This document shows positions 1-5,753 of a stretch of DNA of 6,477 bases, in pieces. Source of the DNA: DASPKW01 sp038244055 (lineage in GTDB: Bacteria; Planctomycetota; Phycisphaerae; Tepidisphaerales; Tepidisphaeraceae); contig JBBRTW010000419.1 in assembly GCA_038244055.1 (NCBI GenBank), forward strand, positions 1 through 6,477, read 5' to 3'. Below the pieces are notes generated by a model that ran no database searches, was not told the DNA's origin, and worked only from the letters and a program-made list of their open reading frames with translations. Both the position numbers and the translations under genes were made by a program. Position 1 is the first letter of the stretch, and each line of letters begins with the position of its first letter.

Positions 1-39
1 GCTCCCTCTCCTGTACTCGGGAGAGGGTGGGGGTGAGGG
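1..39 (+). repeat. Dispersed palindromic repeat, copy A
   Basis: This is the first of several copies of a REP-like element in the window. The core CCCTCTCC (4-11) and GGAGAGGG (20-27) form an 8-bp stem around an 8-base loop TGTACTCG. A G-rich tail ending GGTGAGGG follows. Near-identical copies occur at 3645-3687, 5554-5588 and, inverted, 5629-5668. The element may begin before the window edge. No coding role is seen here. Confidence 0.85.
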
Positions 40-101
40 CGAACGTCAAATCGCACGATAGTAAGTCCCAATAAATTCCTCCGCGCCTCTGCGGTGATCA
101 A
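40..101 (+). promoter_or_regulatory. Leader of the epimerase gene with a weak RBS
   Basis: This short non-coding stretch lies between the repeat and the first gene. GGTGA at 93-97 sits 4 bases before the ATG and is the only plausible ribosome binding site. It is the end of a CCTCCGCGCCTCTGCGGTGA phrase (78-97) with a 4-bp CCGC/GCGG stem. That phrase looks like a dispersed sequence rather than a tailored leader; this is an impression from memory and was not searched. No convincing -35/-10 pair was found. Confidence 0.4.
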
Positions 102-1271
102 ATGCCCCCAAGAAACATTGCCTTCGTCACTGGCACCCGCGCTGAATTCGGCCTGATGCACTCCGTCCTCCGCGCCATCCAGTCCCACCCCGACCTCAAT
201 CTCCAGATCATCGTCACCGGCATGCACCTCGATCGCGCCCACGGCCGGACCATCGACCAGATCAAAAAAGACGGCTGGAAAATCGCTGCCACCATCCCCT
301 GGAAACCCGCCGGCGCGAATCAATCCGAGCTCGCCCGCCAGACCGGCCTCGCCACCGCCGCCCTCGCCCGCGCCTTCGAACAACTCCAGACGGATATCGT
401 CCTCGTCGTCGGCGACCGCGTCGAAGCCTTCGCCGCCGCCACTGCCGCCCACCTCTCCGGCCGGGTCCTCGCCCACATCCACGGCGGCGACCGCGCCCTC
501 GGCCAGGTCGACGATGTCCTCCGACATGCCATCACCAAACTCGCTCACCTCCATTTCCCCGCCACACACGAATCCGCCGACCGCATCCAGAAACTGGGCG
601 AGGATTCATGGCGGATCAAATTGGTCGGCTCGCCGGGGATTGATGGGATTACAAAACAAGCCATGCCCTACGCGACGCACTGGCCGATCACATTGATCAC
701 CCGCCCGCGACGATTTGCATTGTTTGTCCTTCACCCGACAGAGCCCGATAACGAACTTGAGCGCCGCAGGGCCAATCTACTGCTTGCCGCATGTGTCGCG
801 GCCGGCTTTGAGGAGATCGTTTGCATCTACCCGAACAACGATCCCGGCGCAGCGGGGATTATTCGCGCGATCGATGAATTCGCGCGAGATTACTCTGTTC
901 GCGATTCCTCTGTTCCTGTATTCACCATCGATAACTACAATCGCGACATTTTCCTGGGTGTTCTCCGCGACGCCGCCCTCCTCATCGGCAACTCCTCCTC
1001 CGGAATCATCGAAGCCGCCTCCTTCGGAACCCCGGTCATCGATGTCGGCGACCGCCAGAAAGGCCGCCAGCGTGGGCCGAATGTAGCGTCTGTCCCATTT
1101 AATACGAATGATCTGCGAAAAGCCCTGGCCAAAATCTGGAATAACGGCAAACCACCGCGATTTCCCGGTAAAAACCCCTATGGCCGCGGCCAAACCGGTG
1201 TTGCCGTCGCCCGCCATCTGTCGATAATTCCACTCAACGACCGCCTCCGCCGCAAGCTTATCGCCTATTAA
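102..1271 (+). CDS. neuC: UDP-N-acetylglucosamine 2-epimerase (hydrolysing), NeuC/LegG type
   Basis: This is a cytoplasmic GT-B-fold enzyme that hydrolyses and epimerises UDP-GlcNAc, or a related UDP-sugar, to free ManNAc (or its analogue) plus UDP. That is the first committed step of sialic or legionaminic acid synthesis. At 389 residues it has the usual family length. Visible landmarks are TGTRAEFG (10-17) in the first Rossmann strand, GDRVE (104-108), HIHGGD (125-130) followed by RHAITKLAHLHF (141-152), HPTE (211-214), PNNDPG (244-249), the UDP-binding GNSSSGIIEA (296-305) and GDRQKGRQRG (316-325). The latter two are very typical of NeuC rather than WecB. The ATG at 102 places the first strand directly at the N terminus, and no earlier in-frame start is needed. 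No neuB or neuA partner lies in the window, so the exact substrate (UDP-GlcNAc or a bacillosamine derivative) cannot be decided. The next gene is not biosynthetic. Confidence 0.9.
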   Translation: MPPRNIAFVTGTRAEFGLMHSVLRAIQSHPDLNLQIIVTGMHLDRAHGRTIDQIKKDGWKIAATIPWKPAGANQSELARQTGLATAALARAFEQLQTDIVLVVGDRVEAFAAATAAHLSGRVLAHIHGGDRALGQVDDVLRHAITKLAHLHFPATHESADRIQKLGEDSWRIKLVGSPGIDGITKQAMPYATHWPITLITRPRRFALFVLHPTEPDNELERRRANLLLAACVAAGFEEIVCIYPNNDPGAAGIIRAIDEFARDYSVRDSSVPVFTIDNYNRDIFLGVLRDAALLIGNSSSGIIEAASFGTPVIDVGDRQKGRQRGPNVASVPFNTNDLRKALAKIWNNGKPPRFPGKNPYGRGQTGVAVARHLSIIPLNDRLRRKLIAY

Positions 1272-1290
1272 GCGCATAAAGCCACTCCGC

Positions 1291-1316
1291 TCTCCCACCG
1301 ATAAAACAGTGGGAGA
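1291..1316 (+). promoter_or_regulatory. Hairpin that includes the HDOD gene's ribosome binding site
   Basis: TCTCCCAC (1291-1298) pairs perfectly with GTGGGAGA (1309-1316), giving an 8-bp stem with a 10-base A-rich loop. The 3' arm contains GGGAG (1311-1315), 9 bases before the ATG at 1325, which is the best Shine-Dalgarno candidate for the next gene. No U-run follows, so an intrinsic terminator is unlikely. The fold would hide the ribosome site; that consequence is inferred. Confidence 0.5.
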
Positions 1317-1324
1317 TTGTCTTT

Positions 1325-2197
1325 ATGCCCACGGCCACACTCATCGATCCCGCCGCACTCGTCAATGACGCCCTCAAGCGCCTGACCACCATCGCCACGC
1401 TCCCCGAAGTCACCGCCAAGATCGTCGGCACCGTCGAGGACGCCCGCTCCACCGCCGCCCAACTCCATAAAATCGTCGCCCACGATCCCGCCCTCGCCAC
1501 CCGTATACTCAAAGTCGTCAACTCCGCCTTCTACGGCCTGCCCGGACAGATCGGCTCCGTCGAGCGCGCCATCGTTCTGCTCGGCCTCAACGCCATCAAA
1601 AATATCGCCGTCGCCGCCTCGCTCGGCCAGCTCTTCCGCGGCGTCAAGCTCTGCGAAGGATTCACCGCCAAGGACCTCTGGACCCACTGCATCGCCGTCG
1701 CCGTCACCGCCCGCGAGCTGGCCCGCCAGATGAAAGTCCCCATCGCCGATGAGGCCTTCCTGGCCGGCCTGATCCACGATGTCGGCATGCTCGTTTCACT
1801 CCAGCTCTGGCCCGACAAGCTCCGCGCCGCCTGCGAGGCCGCCAAAGCCGGCGGCCGCGATTTCTGCGAAGTCGAGCGCCAGATCATCGGCGTCGATCAC
1901 CAGCAGCTCGGCCAGGGACTCGCCCAGCTCTGGAAGTTCCCCCGCTCCTGCCAGATGGTGGCCGGGTATCATCATCAGCCCGTCGCCCTCTCCGATGGCA
2001 ATCGCCTGCTGGTCACGCTCGTCTTCGTCGCCGACACCCTCTGCTGCCAGCAGAAGCGCGGCTTCAACCTCACCGCCCTCAATCAGAAACTCGAAGACGG
2101 CAACCTCGCCGATGTCCACCTCGATCCGGCCCTGATCGCCCAGACCGCCGCAAAGCTCGATGAACTCGTCGGCAGCGCCGCCGCCGTCCTGGGATGA
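1325..2197 (+). CDS. HDOD-domain signalling protein
   Basis: A 290-residue soluble protein made almost entirely of one HDOD domain, a non-canonical relative of the HD phosphohydrolases found in bacterial signalling and regulatory proteins. Typical segments are LPEVTAKIV (26-34), HDPALATRILKVVNSAFYG (53-71) and SVERAIVLLGLNAIKNIAVAAS (78-99). LWTHCIAVAV (118-127), FLAGLIHDVGMLV (145-157), GVDHQQLGQGLAQLWKFP (189-206) and YHHQP (215-219) follow. Residues resembling HD metal ligands remain (H121, H151-D152, H192, H216/H217), but the family is generally thought to act as a protein-interaction or regulatory module, so catalysis should not be assumed. There is no receiver, GGDEF or EAL domain attached. 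It follows the epimerase by 53 bases on the same strand, so cotranscription is possible, but the functions look unrelated. Its ligand and partner are unknown. Confidence 0.9.
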   Translation: MPTATLIDPAALVNDALKRLTTIATLPEVTAKIVGTVEDARSTAAQLHKIVAHDPALATRILKVVNSAFYGLPGQIGSVERAIVLLGLNAIKNIAVAASLGQLFRGVKLCEGFTAKDLWTHCIAVAVTARELARQMKVPIADEAFLAGLIHDVGMLVSLQLWPDKLRAACEAAKAGGRDFCEVERQIIGVDHQQLGQGLAQLWKFPRSCQMVAGYHHQPVALSDGNRLLVTLVFVADTLCCQQKRGFNLTALNQKLEDGNLADVHLDPALIAQTAAKLDELVGSAAAVLG

Positions 2198-2225
2198 CAC
2201 CCACGCGGGGGTCGGGTGCGAAGCC

Positions 2226-2355
2226 AAAACATAAAGACATAAAACATAAAAGGGGGTCAAAGTGCTGTGCCCTTCCCCAAGTTCGGTGGGCGCGCGGGGA
2301 CTCGTCAATTTAGGCTCGCCGCGTCCCCCCTTATGTTTTAAGTCTTTACGTTTTT
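2226..2355. repeat. Imperfect AT-rich inverted repeat between convergent genes
   Basis: The left arm (2226-2256: AAAAC, TAAAGAC, TAAAACATAA, then GGGGG) matches the reverse complement of the right arm (2325-2355) at 22 of 24 aligned bases, followed by a run of G against C. The loop is about 68 bases, GC-richer, and contains no ORF of note. The repeat lies between the HDOD stop and the kinase stop. It could serve as a bidirectional transcription end or be two copies of a dispersed repeat facing each other. The rest of the 200-base gap (2198-2397) holds only further T-rich sequence (2369-2391). Confidence 0.6.
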
Positions 2356-2397
2356 CGGCCTCCCCACCTTAAGTTTTTCATTTTTCGTTTTGAAGGC

Positions 2398-4638
2398 CTA
2401 CGCCAAAACCATCCTCCCCCTCACATCCGCCGCCCCCGCCTCGATCTTCACCGGGATCATCACCCAGAATGTCGCCCCCTCTCCGGCCTTGCTCATCACA
2501 CCGATCTCCCCGCCCAGCAGCGTGACCAGCTCCTTTGAAATCGCCAGCCCCAGCCCCGTGCCGCCGTGCTCGCGCGTCACCGAGCCATCGATCTGCCGGA
2601 ATTTCTCGAAGATCACCGCATGTTTCTCCGGGTCGATTCCCGGCCCATGGTCGGCCACCGAAATCTTCACCATCCCGTTTTCCACCCGCTCGGCCGACAA
2701 GCCGATCGTCGCACCGGCCGGTGAGAACTTGATCGCGTTCGATAGAAAGTTGTAGAGCACCTGTTGCAGCTTGGCCGCATCGGTCTGGAGAATCGGCACA
2801 TCGGCCGGAATGCTCATCGCGATCTCCAGACTCTTCTTCTCGCAGAGCGGCTTGAGAATGCCGGTCAGGCCCTCGAACAAATCTCCCAGCGGCAGCGGCG
2901 CGCTCCGGACTTCCATCCGCCCCGCCTCGATCTTGGCCAGGTCCAGCAGATCGTTGATCAGCTCCAGCAGGTTCTTCCCGCTGGTGAGAATATTCTGCAG
3001 ATACCGCCCCGTGCGCTGATCCAATCCCTGCCCCACCGTGTCGCGCAGCAACTCCGCGAACCCCAGAATCGAATTCAGCGGCGTCCGCAATTCGTGGCTC
3101 ACGTTGGCCAGGAATTCGCTCTTGAGCCGGTTCGATTCGTACAGCGCCACATTCGATTCCGCGAGCTGCCCGAGCTTCAAATCCAGCGATTTATTGATCG
3201 CCCGGAGCTGATCCTCGCTCTCCTTCAGGTTCGCCAGCATGACATTGAACGTCTCCGACAGATGCTGGAACTCATCGCCCGTAAAAATATGCGAGCGCAC
3301 ATTCAGATCCCCCTTGGAGACTTTTTCCGCCGTTTCCCGCAGCACCCGCACCGGTTGGAGAATCAACTTGGTCGTGATCAGAAAGAACACCAATATCGCC
3401 AGCGTCCCCGCCAGCAGCCCCGCGCTGAGCATGAAGATCCGATTGAGCAGAAGCTGATTCGCATCCACCTGCGTCCGCATCTCCATGCTCACCAGCCCGA
3501 TCAGCGTGGCAGGGGGGATCGCGGGCGCGGTGCTCGGCAGGGCCCCCGGCGCTATCGCGGTCATGGTCGTCGGCGCGGCGGCCGTTGCGGGCGGCGTCGC
3601 TGGAATCGAAGCCACCAGAGCCTTCTCCGCTGAAATCATTGCTGGCTCCCTCTCCTGTACTCGGGAGAGGGCGGGGGTGAGGGTCTTGTCGCGCGTTGAC
3701 GTTGAGGATTTCAGCAGCTCATTCTGAGTCGTGATAGAAGCCGTCGTGGGCACGGTCGCCGCCGTAGTCATCTTCACTGTCGTCATCGTAGTCGCGGCTG
3801 TCGTCGTCGGCCCTGTCACCGCCGGCCTCACTCCCGGCCCAGTCGCCGCCGGCCGACCCGCCGCCGGCAATGCCGCTCCCGCCCCCTCCGTAGATGCAAA
3901 AATCGGCGTTGTTCCCGCCCCATGCTCCGCGGCCACCGAATCACTCGCCGAATCCACCGCCTTCGCCCCCGCATTCCCCAATACCAGATCCGATGCCACG
4001 CCCCCCCGCGGCCCCGTTCCTCCACTTACCTCCCCACCCGTCCCCGCGCCCGCAACAGCCTCTCGCCCACCGCCCGCATTCTCCTTCATTGGCACCCGCG
4101 CCGCCCCCTCCACTGGCGCCGCTTCCTTCGGCACTTTCCCGACTTCACCACTGTGACACCGGATGCACGAATCCTCCGCCCGCAGCGCCAGCGCGAAGCG
4201 CACCTGCTCCGTCCCATCGCGCGCCTCGTACTTCTGCGCATAGGTTTCGAAATTCGGATGCTTCCGAAAATGCTCGATGGACCGCTTCTCGAATGGCGTC
4301 TGCTTCAGCGCCCCATCCCATAGCGGCAGCATCCGCGGCACCGGCACATACCGCCCATCCGGGCTGACCGGCAAAGTCGTCGCCCCGCCCGCCATCCGCG
4401 ACGGCATCGGCGTGCGCATCCGCACTTCATCCGGCAGCCCCGCCCAGAGCATGTGCTGCGCCTTGGCCGTCTCCGCCATCGCCCGTGCCGCGCGCTCGTC
4501 GATCTGCTCGACGAGCTGATCCATCCGCTGCCACGGCACGAACAGCGCCGCCGCGATGATCAGCACCACCGCCGCTCCAAAGAGCAACTGGCACTTGGCC
4601 GCCAGCGAAATTTCCAGTGTGCGCAGCTTGCGGAACAT
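2398..4638 (-). CDS. Membrane sensor histidine kinase with haem-c (DUF3365/Tll0287-like) sensor
   Basis: A 746-residue inner-membrane kinase. Order: TM1 (about 15-35, LLFGAAVVLIIAAALFVPW), a periplasmic DUF3365-like sensor (about 40-165) ending in CIRCH (158-162, a CxxCH haem-c motif), a low-complexity stretch (168-378), and the sensor's last strand IGLVSMEMR (380-388). TM2 (about 401-424), HAMP (about 425-475), a short coiled coil, HisKA with SHELRTP (phospho-acceptor H515) and HATPase_c follow. The ATPase shows the N box (N630/N634), the G1 motif DHGPGID (663-669), the F box IFEKF (676-680) and the G2 motif GGTGLGLA (692-699). All catalytic boxes are intact. There is no receiver domain and no response regulator in the window. 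The ATG at 4638 starts just before TM1; GAGGG (4642-4646 on the opposite strand) lies only 3 bases upstream. Haem attachment and redox or gas sensing are inferred from the motif and family. The long linker is unusual. Confidence 0.92.
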   Translation of the reverse strand: MFRKLRTLEISLAAKCQLLFGAAVVLIIAAALFVPWQRMDQLVEQIDERAARAMAETAKAQHMLWAGLPDEVRMRTPMPSRMAGGATTLPVSPDGRYVPVPRMLPLWDGALKQTPFEKRSIEHFRKHPNFETYAQKYEARDGTEQVRFALALRAEDSCIRCHSGEVGKVPKEAAPVEGAARVPMKENAGGGREAVAGAGTGGEVSGGTGPRGGVASDLVLGNAGAKAVDSASDSVAAEHGAGTTPIFASTEGAGAALPAAGRPAATGPGVRPAVTGPTTTAATTMTTVKMTTAATVPTTASITTQNELLKSSTSTRDKTLTPALSRVQEREPAMISAEKALVASIPATPPATAAAPTTMTAIAPGALPSTAPAIPPATLIGLVSMEMRTQVDANQLLLNRIFMLSAGLLAGTLAILVFFLITTKLILQPVRVLRETAEKVSKGDLNVRSHIFTGDEFQHLSETFNVMLANLKESEDQLRAINKSLDLKLGQLAESNVALYESNRLKSEFLANVSHELRTPLNSILGFAELLRDTVGQGLDQRTGRYLQNILTSGKNLLELINDLLDLAKIEAGRMEVRSAPLPLGDLFEGLTGILKPLCEKKSLEIAMSIPADVPILQTDAAKLQQVLYNFLSNAIKFSPAGATIGLSAERVENGMVKISVADHGPGIDPEKHAVIFEKFRQIDGSVTREHGGTGLGLAISKELVTLLGGEIGVMSKAGEGATFWVMIPVKIEAGAADVRGRMVLA
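3505..4137 (-). other. Low-complexity insert in the kinase sensor
   Basis: This part of the kinase gene encodes residues 168-378. It is built from Gly/Ala/Glu-rich sequence (about 186-270), a Thr/Ala/Met-rich segment (about 275-305), a repeat-derived peptide (318-332) and an Ala/Pro/Thr-rich end (343-378). It has no recognisable fold. It lies between the haem motif and the final sensor strand, where related sensors normally have a short connection. The opposite strand is also open for long stretches here, but those frames look like composition shadows, because the kinase domains on both sides share one frame. Confidence 0.75.
3645..3687 (+). repeat. Dispersed palindromic repeat, copy B, inside the kinase gene
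   Basis: Same element as at 1-39, in the same orientation on the + strand. It differs in the core only at one base (GGGCGGGGG for GGGTGGGGG). It carries the CCCTCTCC/GGAGAGGG stem. Read on the - strand as part of the kinase, it encodes KTLTPALSRVQEREP (residues 318-332) without a stop or frameshift. Confidence 0.9.
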
Positions 4639-4730
4639 GAACCCTCAATCTTACCGCGTCGCTCCCGCCACCCCAAATCCCGAAGGATCACCCCCGATCG
4701 ACCTTACGCTGCTGAAATCCTCTCCCGTAG

Positions 4731-4749
4731 CACGGGCATCCTGCCCGTG
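4731..4749. repeat. Short perfect palindrome CACGGGCA-TCC-TGCCCGTG
   Basis: Eight paired bases flank a 3-base loop. The sequence resembles a short palindrome I recall from many environmental bacterial genomes, where it is translated as TGILPV-like peptides; this recollection was not checked by a search. It directly abuts the tandem array that follows, sharing the base at 4749. No T-run follows, so it is not a typical terminator. Confidence 0.75.
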
Positions 4750-4836
4750 TGAGCGGCCTTCGAAGCAACCGTGAGCACCCTTCGAAGCAACTGTGAGCGG
4801 CTTTCGAAGCAACTATGAGCGGCCTTCCAAGCAACA
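4749..4836 (+). repeat. Tandem array of four 22-bp repeats
   Basis: Units run 4749-4770, 4771-4792, 4793-4814 and 4815-4836 with no spacers. The shared core is GAGCGGCCTTCGAAGCAAC; unit 2 has GAGCACCC, unit 3 GGCTTTC and unit 4 TTCCAAG. Units 1-3 contain the palindrome TTCGAA. The period is two turns of B-DNA, so any bound protein would meet its sites on the same face. Lack of spacers excludes a CRISPR array. Confidence 0.85.
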
Positions 4837-4926
4837 TTGCCTCCAAATACTGAAGATTTTAGCAGATCAGATTGACTCTCCTCCTCAATCCGTGCCTTTT
4901 CCTCCTTTCGCGGTAATCTGTCCCGC

Positions 4927-5526
4927 GTGCCCAATCCGCCATGCGATGATTCACCACCACCCTCCGACCAGGACCTCGTCGCCGCCGCCAACGCCGGCCA
5001 CCCCGGCGCTTTCGAGGCCCTCTACCACCGCCACCGCGATTGGGTGATTTCCCTGGCCATGCGCTTCACCGCCGATCCCGATCTCGCCCTCGATGTCGCC
5101 CAGGAAACCTTCATCTACCTCCTTTCCAAATTCCCCGGCTTCACGCTCACCGCCCGCCTGACGACCTTCCTCTACCCAGCCGTCAAGAACCTCTCCATCG
5201 GCCTGAAGAAAAAATCCCGCCGCATGAAACCCGCCGCCGACGAAACCCTCGATTCCCTCCCCGCTCCCGCCCCCGGCCAAACCCCGCTCGAAGCCGGCGA
5301 CCTGCCCCAGGTCCTCTCCGCCCTCCCCGAAACCCACCGCGAAGTCATCCTCATGCGCTTCGTCGATGCCATGTCCCTCGAAGAAATCGCCCAGTCCCTG
5401 GAAATCCCCGTAGGCACAGTCAAATCCCGCCTCCACAACGCGATCGCCATGATGCGGGATGATCCCAGAGTCCGCCGCTTCTTCGACCAGGCCGGTGAGG
5501 CAGAAAACGAGAAACGAAAAACGTAA
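4927..5526 (+). CDS. ECF-family RNA polymerase sigma factor
   Basis: A 199-residue sigma-70 family protein with only regions 2 and 4, as in extracytoplasmic-function factors. Region 2 spans about 28-99 (AFEALYHRHRDWV, then the core-binding DVAQETFIYLL at 56-66 and a basic KKKSRR at 94-99). A Pro/Ala-rich linker (101-124) follows. Region 4 spans about 125-177, with LPETHREVILMRF and the helix-turn-helix LEEIAQSLEIPVGTVKSRLHNA. The start is GTG at 4927; the first in-frame ATG is codon 45 and would remove half of region 2. No Shine-Dalgarno is evident. The C-terminal ENEKRKT tail is encoded by an AT-rich repeat-like sequence unlike the rest of the gene. It is divergent from the kinase and precedes a membrane protein gene, an arrangement typical of a sigma factor with a membrane-bound regulator. 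Target genes are unknown. Confidence 0.92.
   Translation: MPNPPCDDSPPPSDQDLVAAANAGHPGAFEALYHRHRDWVISLAMRFTADPDLALDVAQETFIYLLSKFPGFTLTARLTTFLYPAVKNLSIGLKKKSRRMKPAADETLDSLPAPAPGQTPLEAGDLPQVLSALPETHREVILMRFVDAMSLEEIAQSLEIPVGTVKSRLHNAIAMMRDDPRVRRFFDQAGEAENEKRKT
5503..5526 (+). repeat. AT-rich repeat-like sequence at the sigma gene's 3' end
   Basis: The last codons and stop of the sigma gene lie in an A-rich stretch. CGAAAAACGTAA (5515-5526) is identical to the - strand sequence of 2346-2357, which lies just downstream of the kinase stop. This suggests a dispersed sequence that overlaps gene ends, with the sigma tail residues and stop codon supplied by it. Confidence 0.45.
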
Positions 5527-5533
5527 TGTCTTC

Positions 5534-5588
5534 ACTCCCTCTCCTGGCATCAACTCCCTCTCCTGTACTCGAGAGTGGGGGTGAGGGT
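5534..5588 (+). repeat. Dispersed palindromic repeat, copy C, with a partial duplicate
   Basis: ACTCCCTCTCCTG occurs twice (5534-5546 and 5553-5565). The second occurrence continues as a full copy to 5588, but it lacks about four bases in the right arm (CTCGAGAGTGGGGG), weakening its own hairpin. T5 at 5590-5594 follows, but it lies too far from the stem for a standard intrinsic terminator. Confidence 0.8.
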
Positions 5589-5628
5589 CTTTTTGCCGCG
5601 AAAACAAGACATTTCCCAATCCGCCTAA

Positions 5629-5668
5629 GGCCCTCACCCTAACACTCTCCCGAGTACAGGAGAGGGGA
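5629..5668 (-). repeat. Dispersed palindromic repeat, copy D, inverted
   Basis: Reverse-oriented copy of the element. CGAGTACAGGAGAGG (5651-5665) is the exact complement of 5557-5571 in copy C, so a transcript leaving the sigma gene could form a 15-bp stem joining the two copies, beyond their local hairpins. Its other half (CCCTCACCCTAACACTCTCC) has small changes from copy A. It may reduce read-through into the next gene. Confidence 0.8.
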
Positions 5669-5720
5669 TCAGATACCATGAATCGCCGAAATTCGCTCGC
5701 AAAAAAATTCCGCAGCCCTC

Positions 5721-5752
5721 TGAACCTTTTCCCCCACCGCCCCACTTCAGTA
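5721..5752 (+). promoter_or_regulatory. Possible ECF-type promoter before the dockerin-type gene
   Basis: TGAACCTTTT (5721-5730) resembles the AAC-containing -35 element of ECF sigma promoters. TTCAGTA (5746-5752), about 16-17 bases on, is a weaker -10 candidate. An A7 tract lies upstream at 5700-5707. If used, transcription would start near 5759, just after the ATG at 5754, which would favour the ATG at 5766. Self-regulation by the adjacent sigma factor is a hypothesis. Confidence 0.3.
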
Positions 5753-5753
5753 G

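Larger units (their letters stand above)
4639..4926. promoter_or_regulatory. Divergent intergenic region between kinase and sigma gene
   Basis: This 288-base stretch separates the kinase start (-) from the sigma start (+) and must hold both promoters unless transcription enters from elsewhere. It contains a palindrome (4731-4749) and a tandem repeat array (4749-4836). TAAGAT on the - strand (4648-4653) might be a -10 for the kinase, but no matching -35 is clear. TTGACT at 4872-4877 lacks a good -10 partner. A promoter call here is therefore not supported. Confidence 0.35.

Noticed and set aside
1291..1324. Intrinsic terminator after the epimerase
   Set aside because: The hairpin is followed by TTGTCTTT rather than a U-run and overlaps the next gene's ribosome site.
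2764..3633. 289-codon + strand ORF opposite the kinase
   Set aside because: It is Arg/Gln/His-rich without domains and lies antisense to the well-supported HAMP, HisKA and ATPase regions.
3731..4156. 141-codon + strand ORF rich in Val/Ala/Pro opposite the kinase
   Set aside because: It lies opposite the low-complexity part of the kinase, has no recognisable motif, and its composition follows from the complementary strand.
4638..4661. TGAACC followed by CGTC as an ECF promoter for the sigma gene
   Set aside because: The spacing is about 14 bases, short for this class, and the site is some 270 bases from the start codon.
4749..4836. CRISPR-like array
   Set aside because: The units are contiguous and have no unique spacers, and no cas gene is present.
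5554..5594. Intrinsic terminator made from repeat copy C and the T5 run
   Set aside because: The stem is damaged by a four-base loss, and the T-run begins well beyond the stem base.
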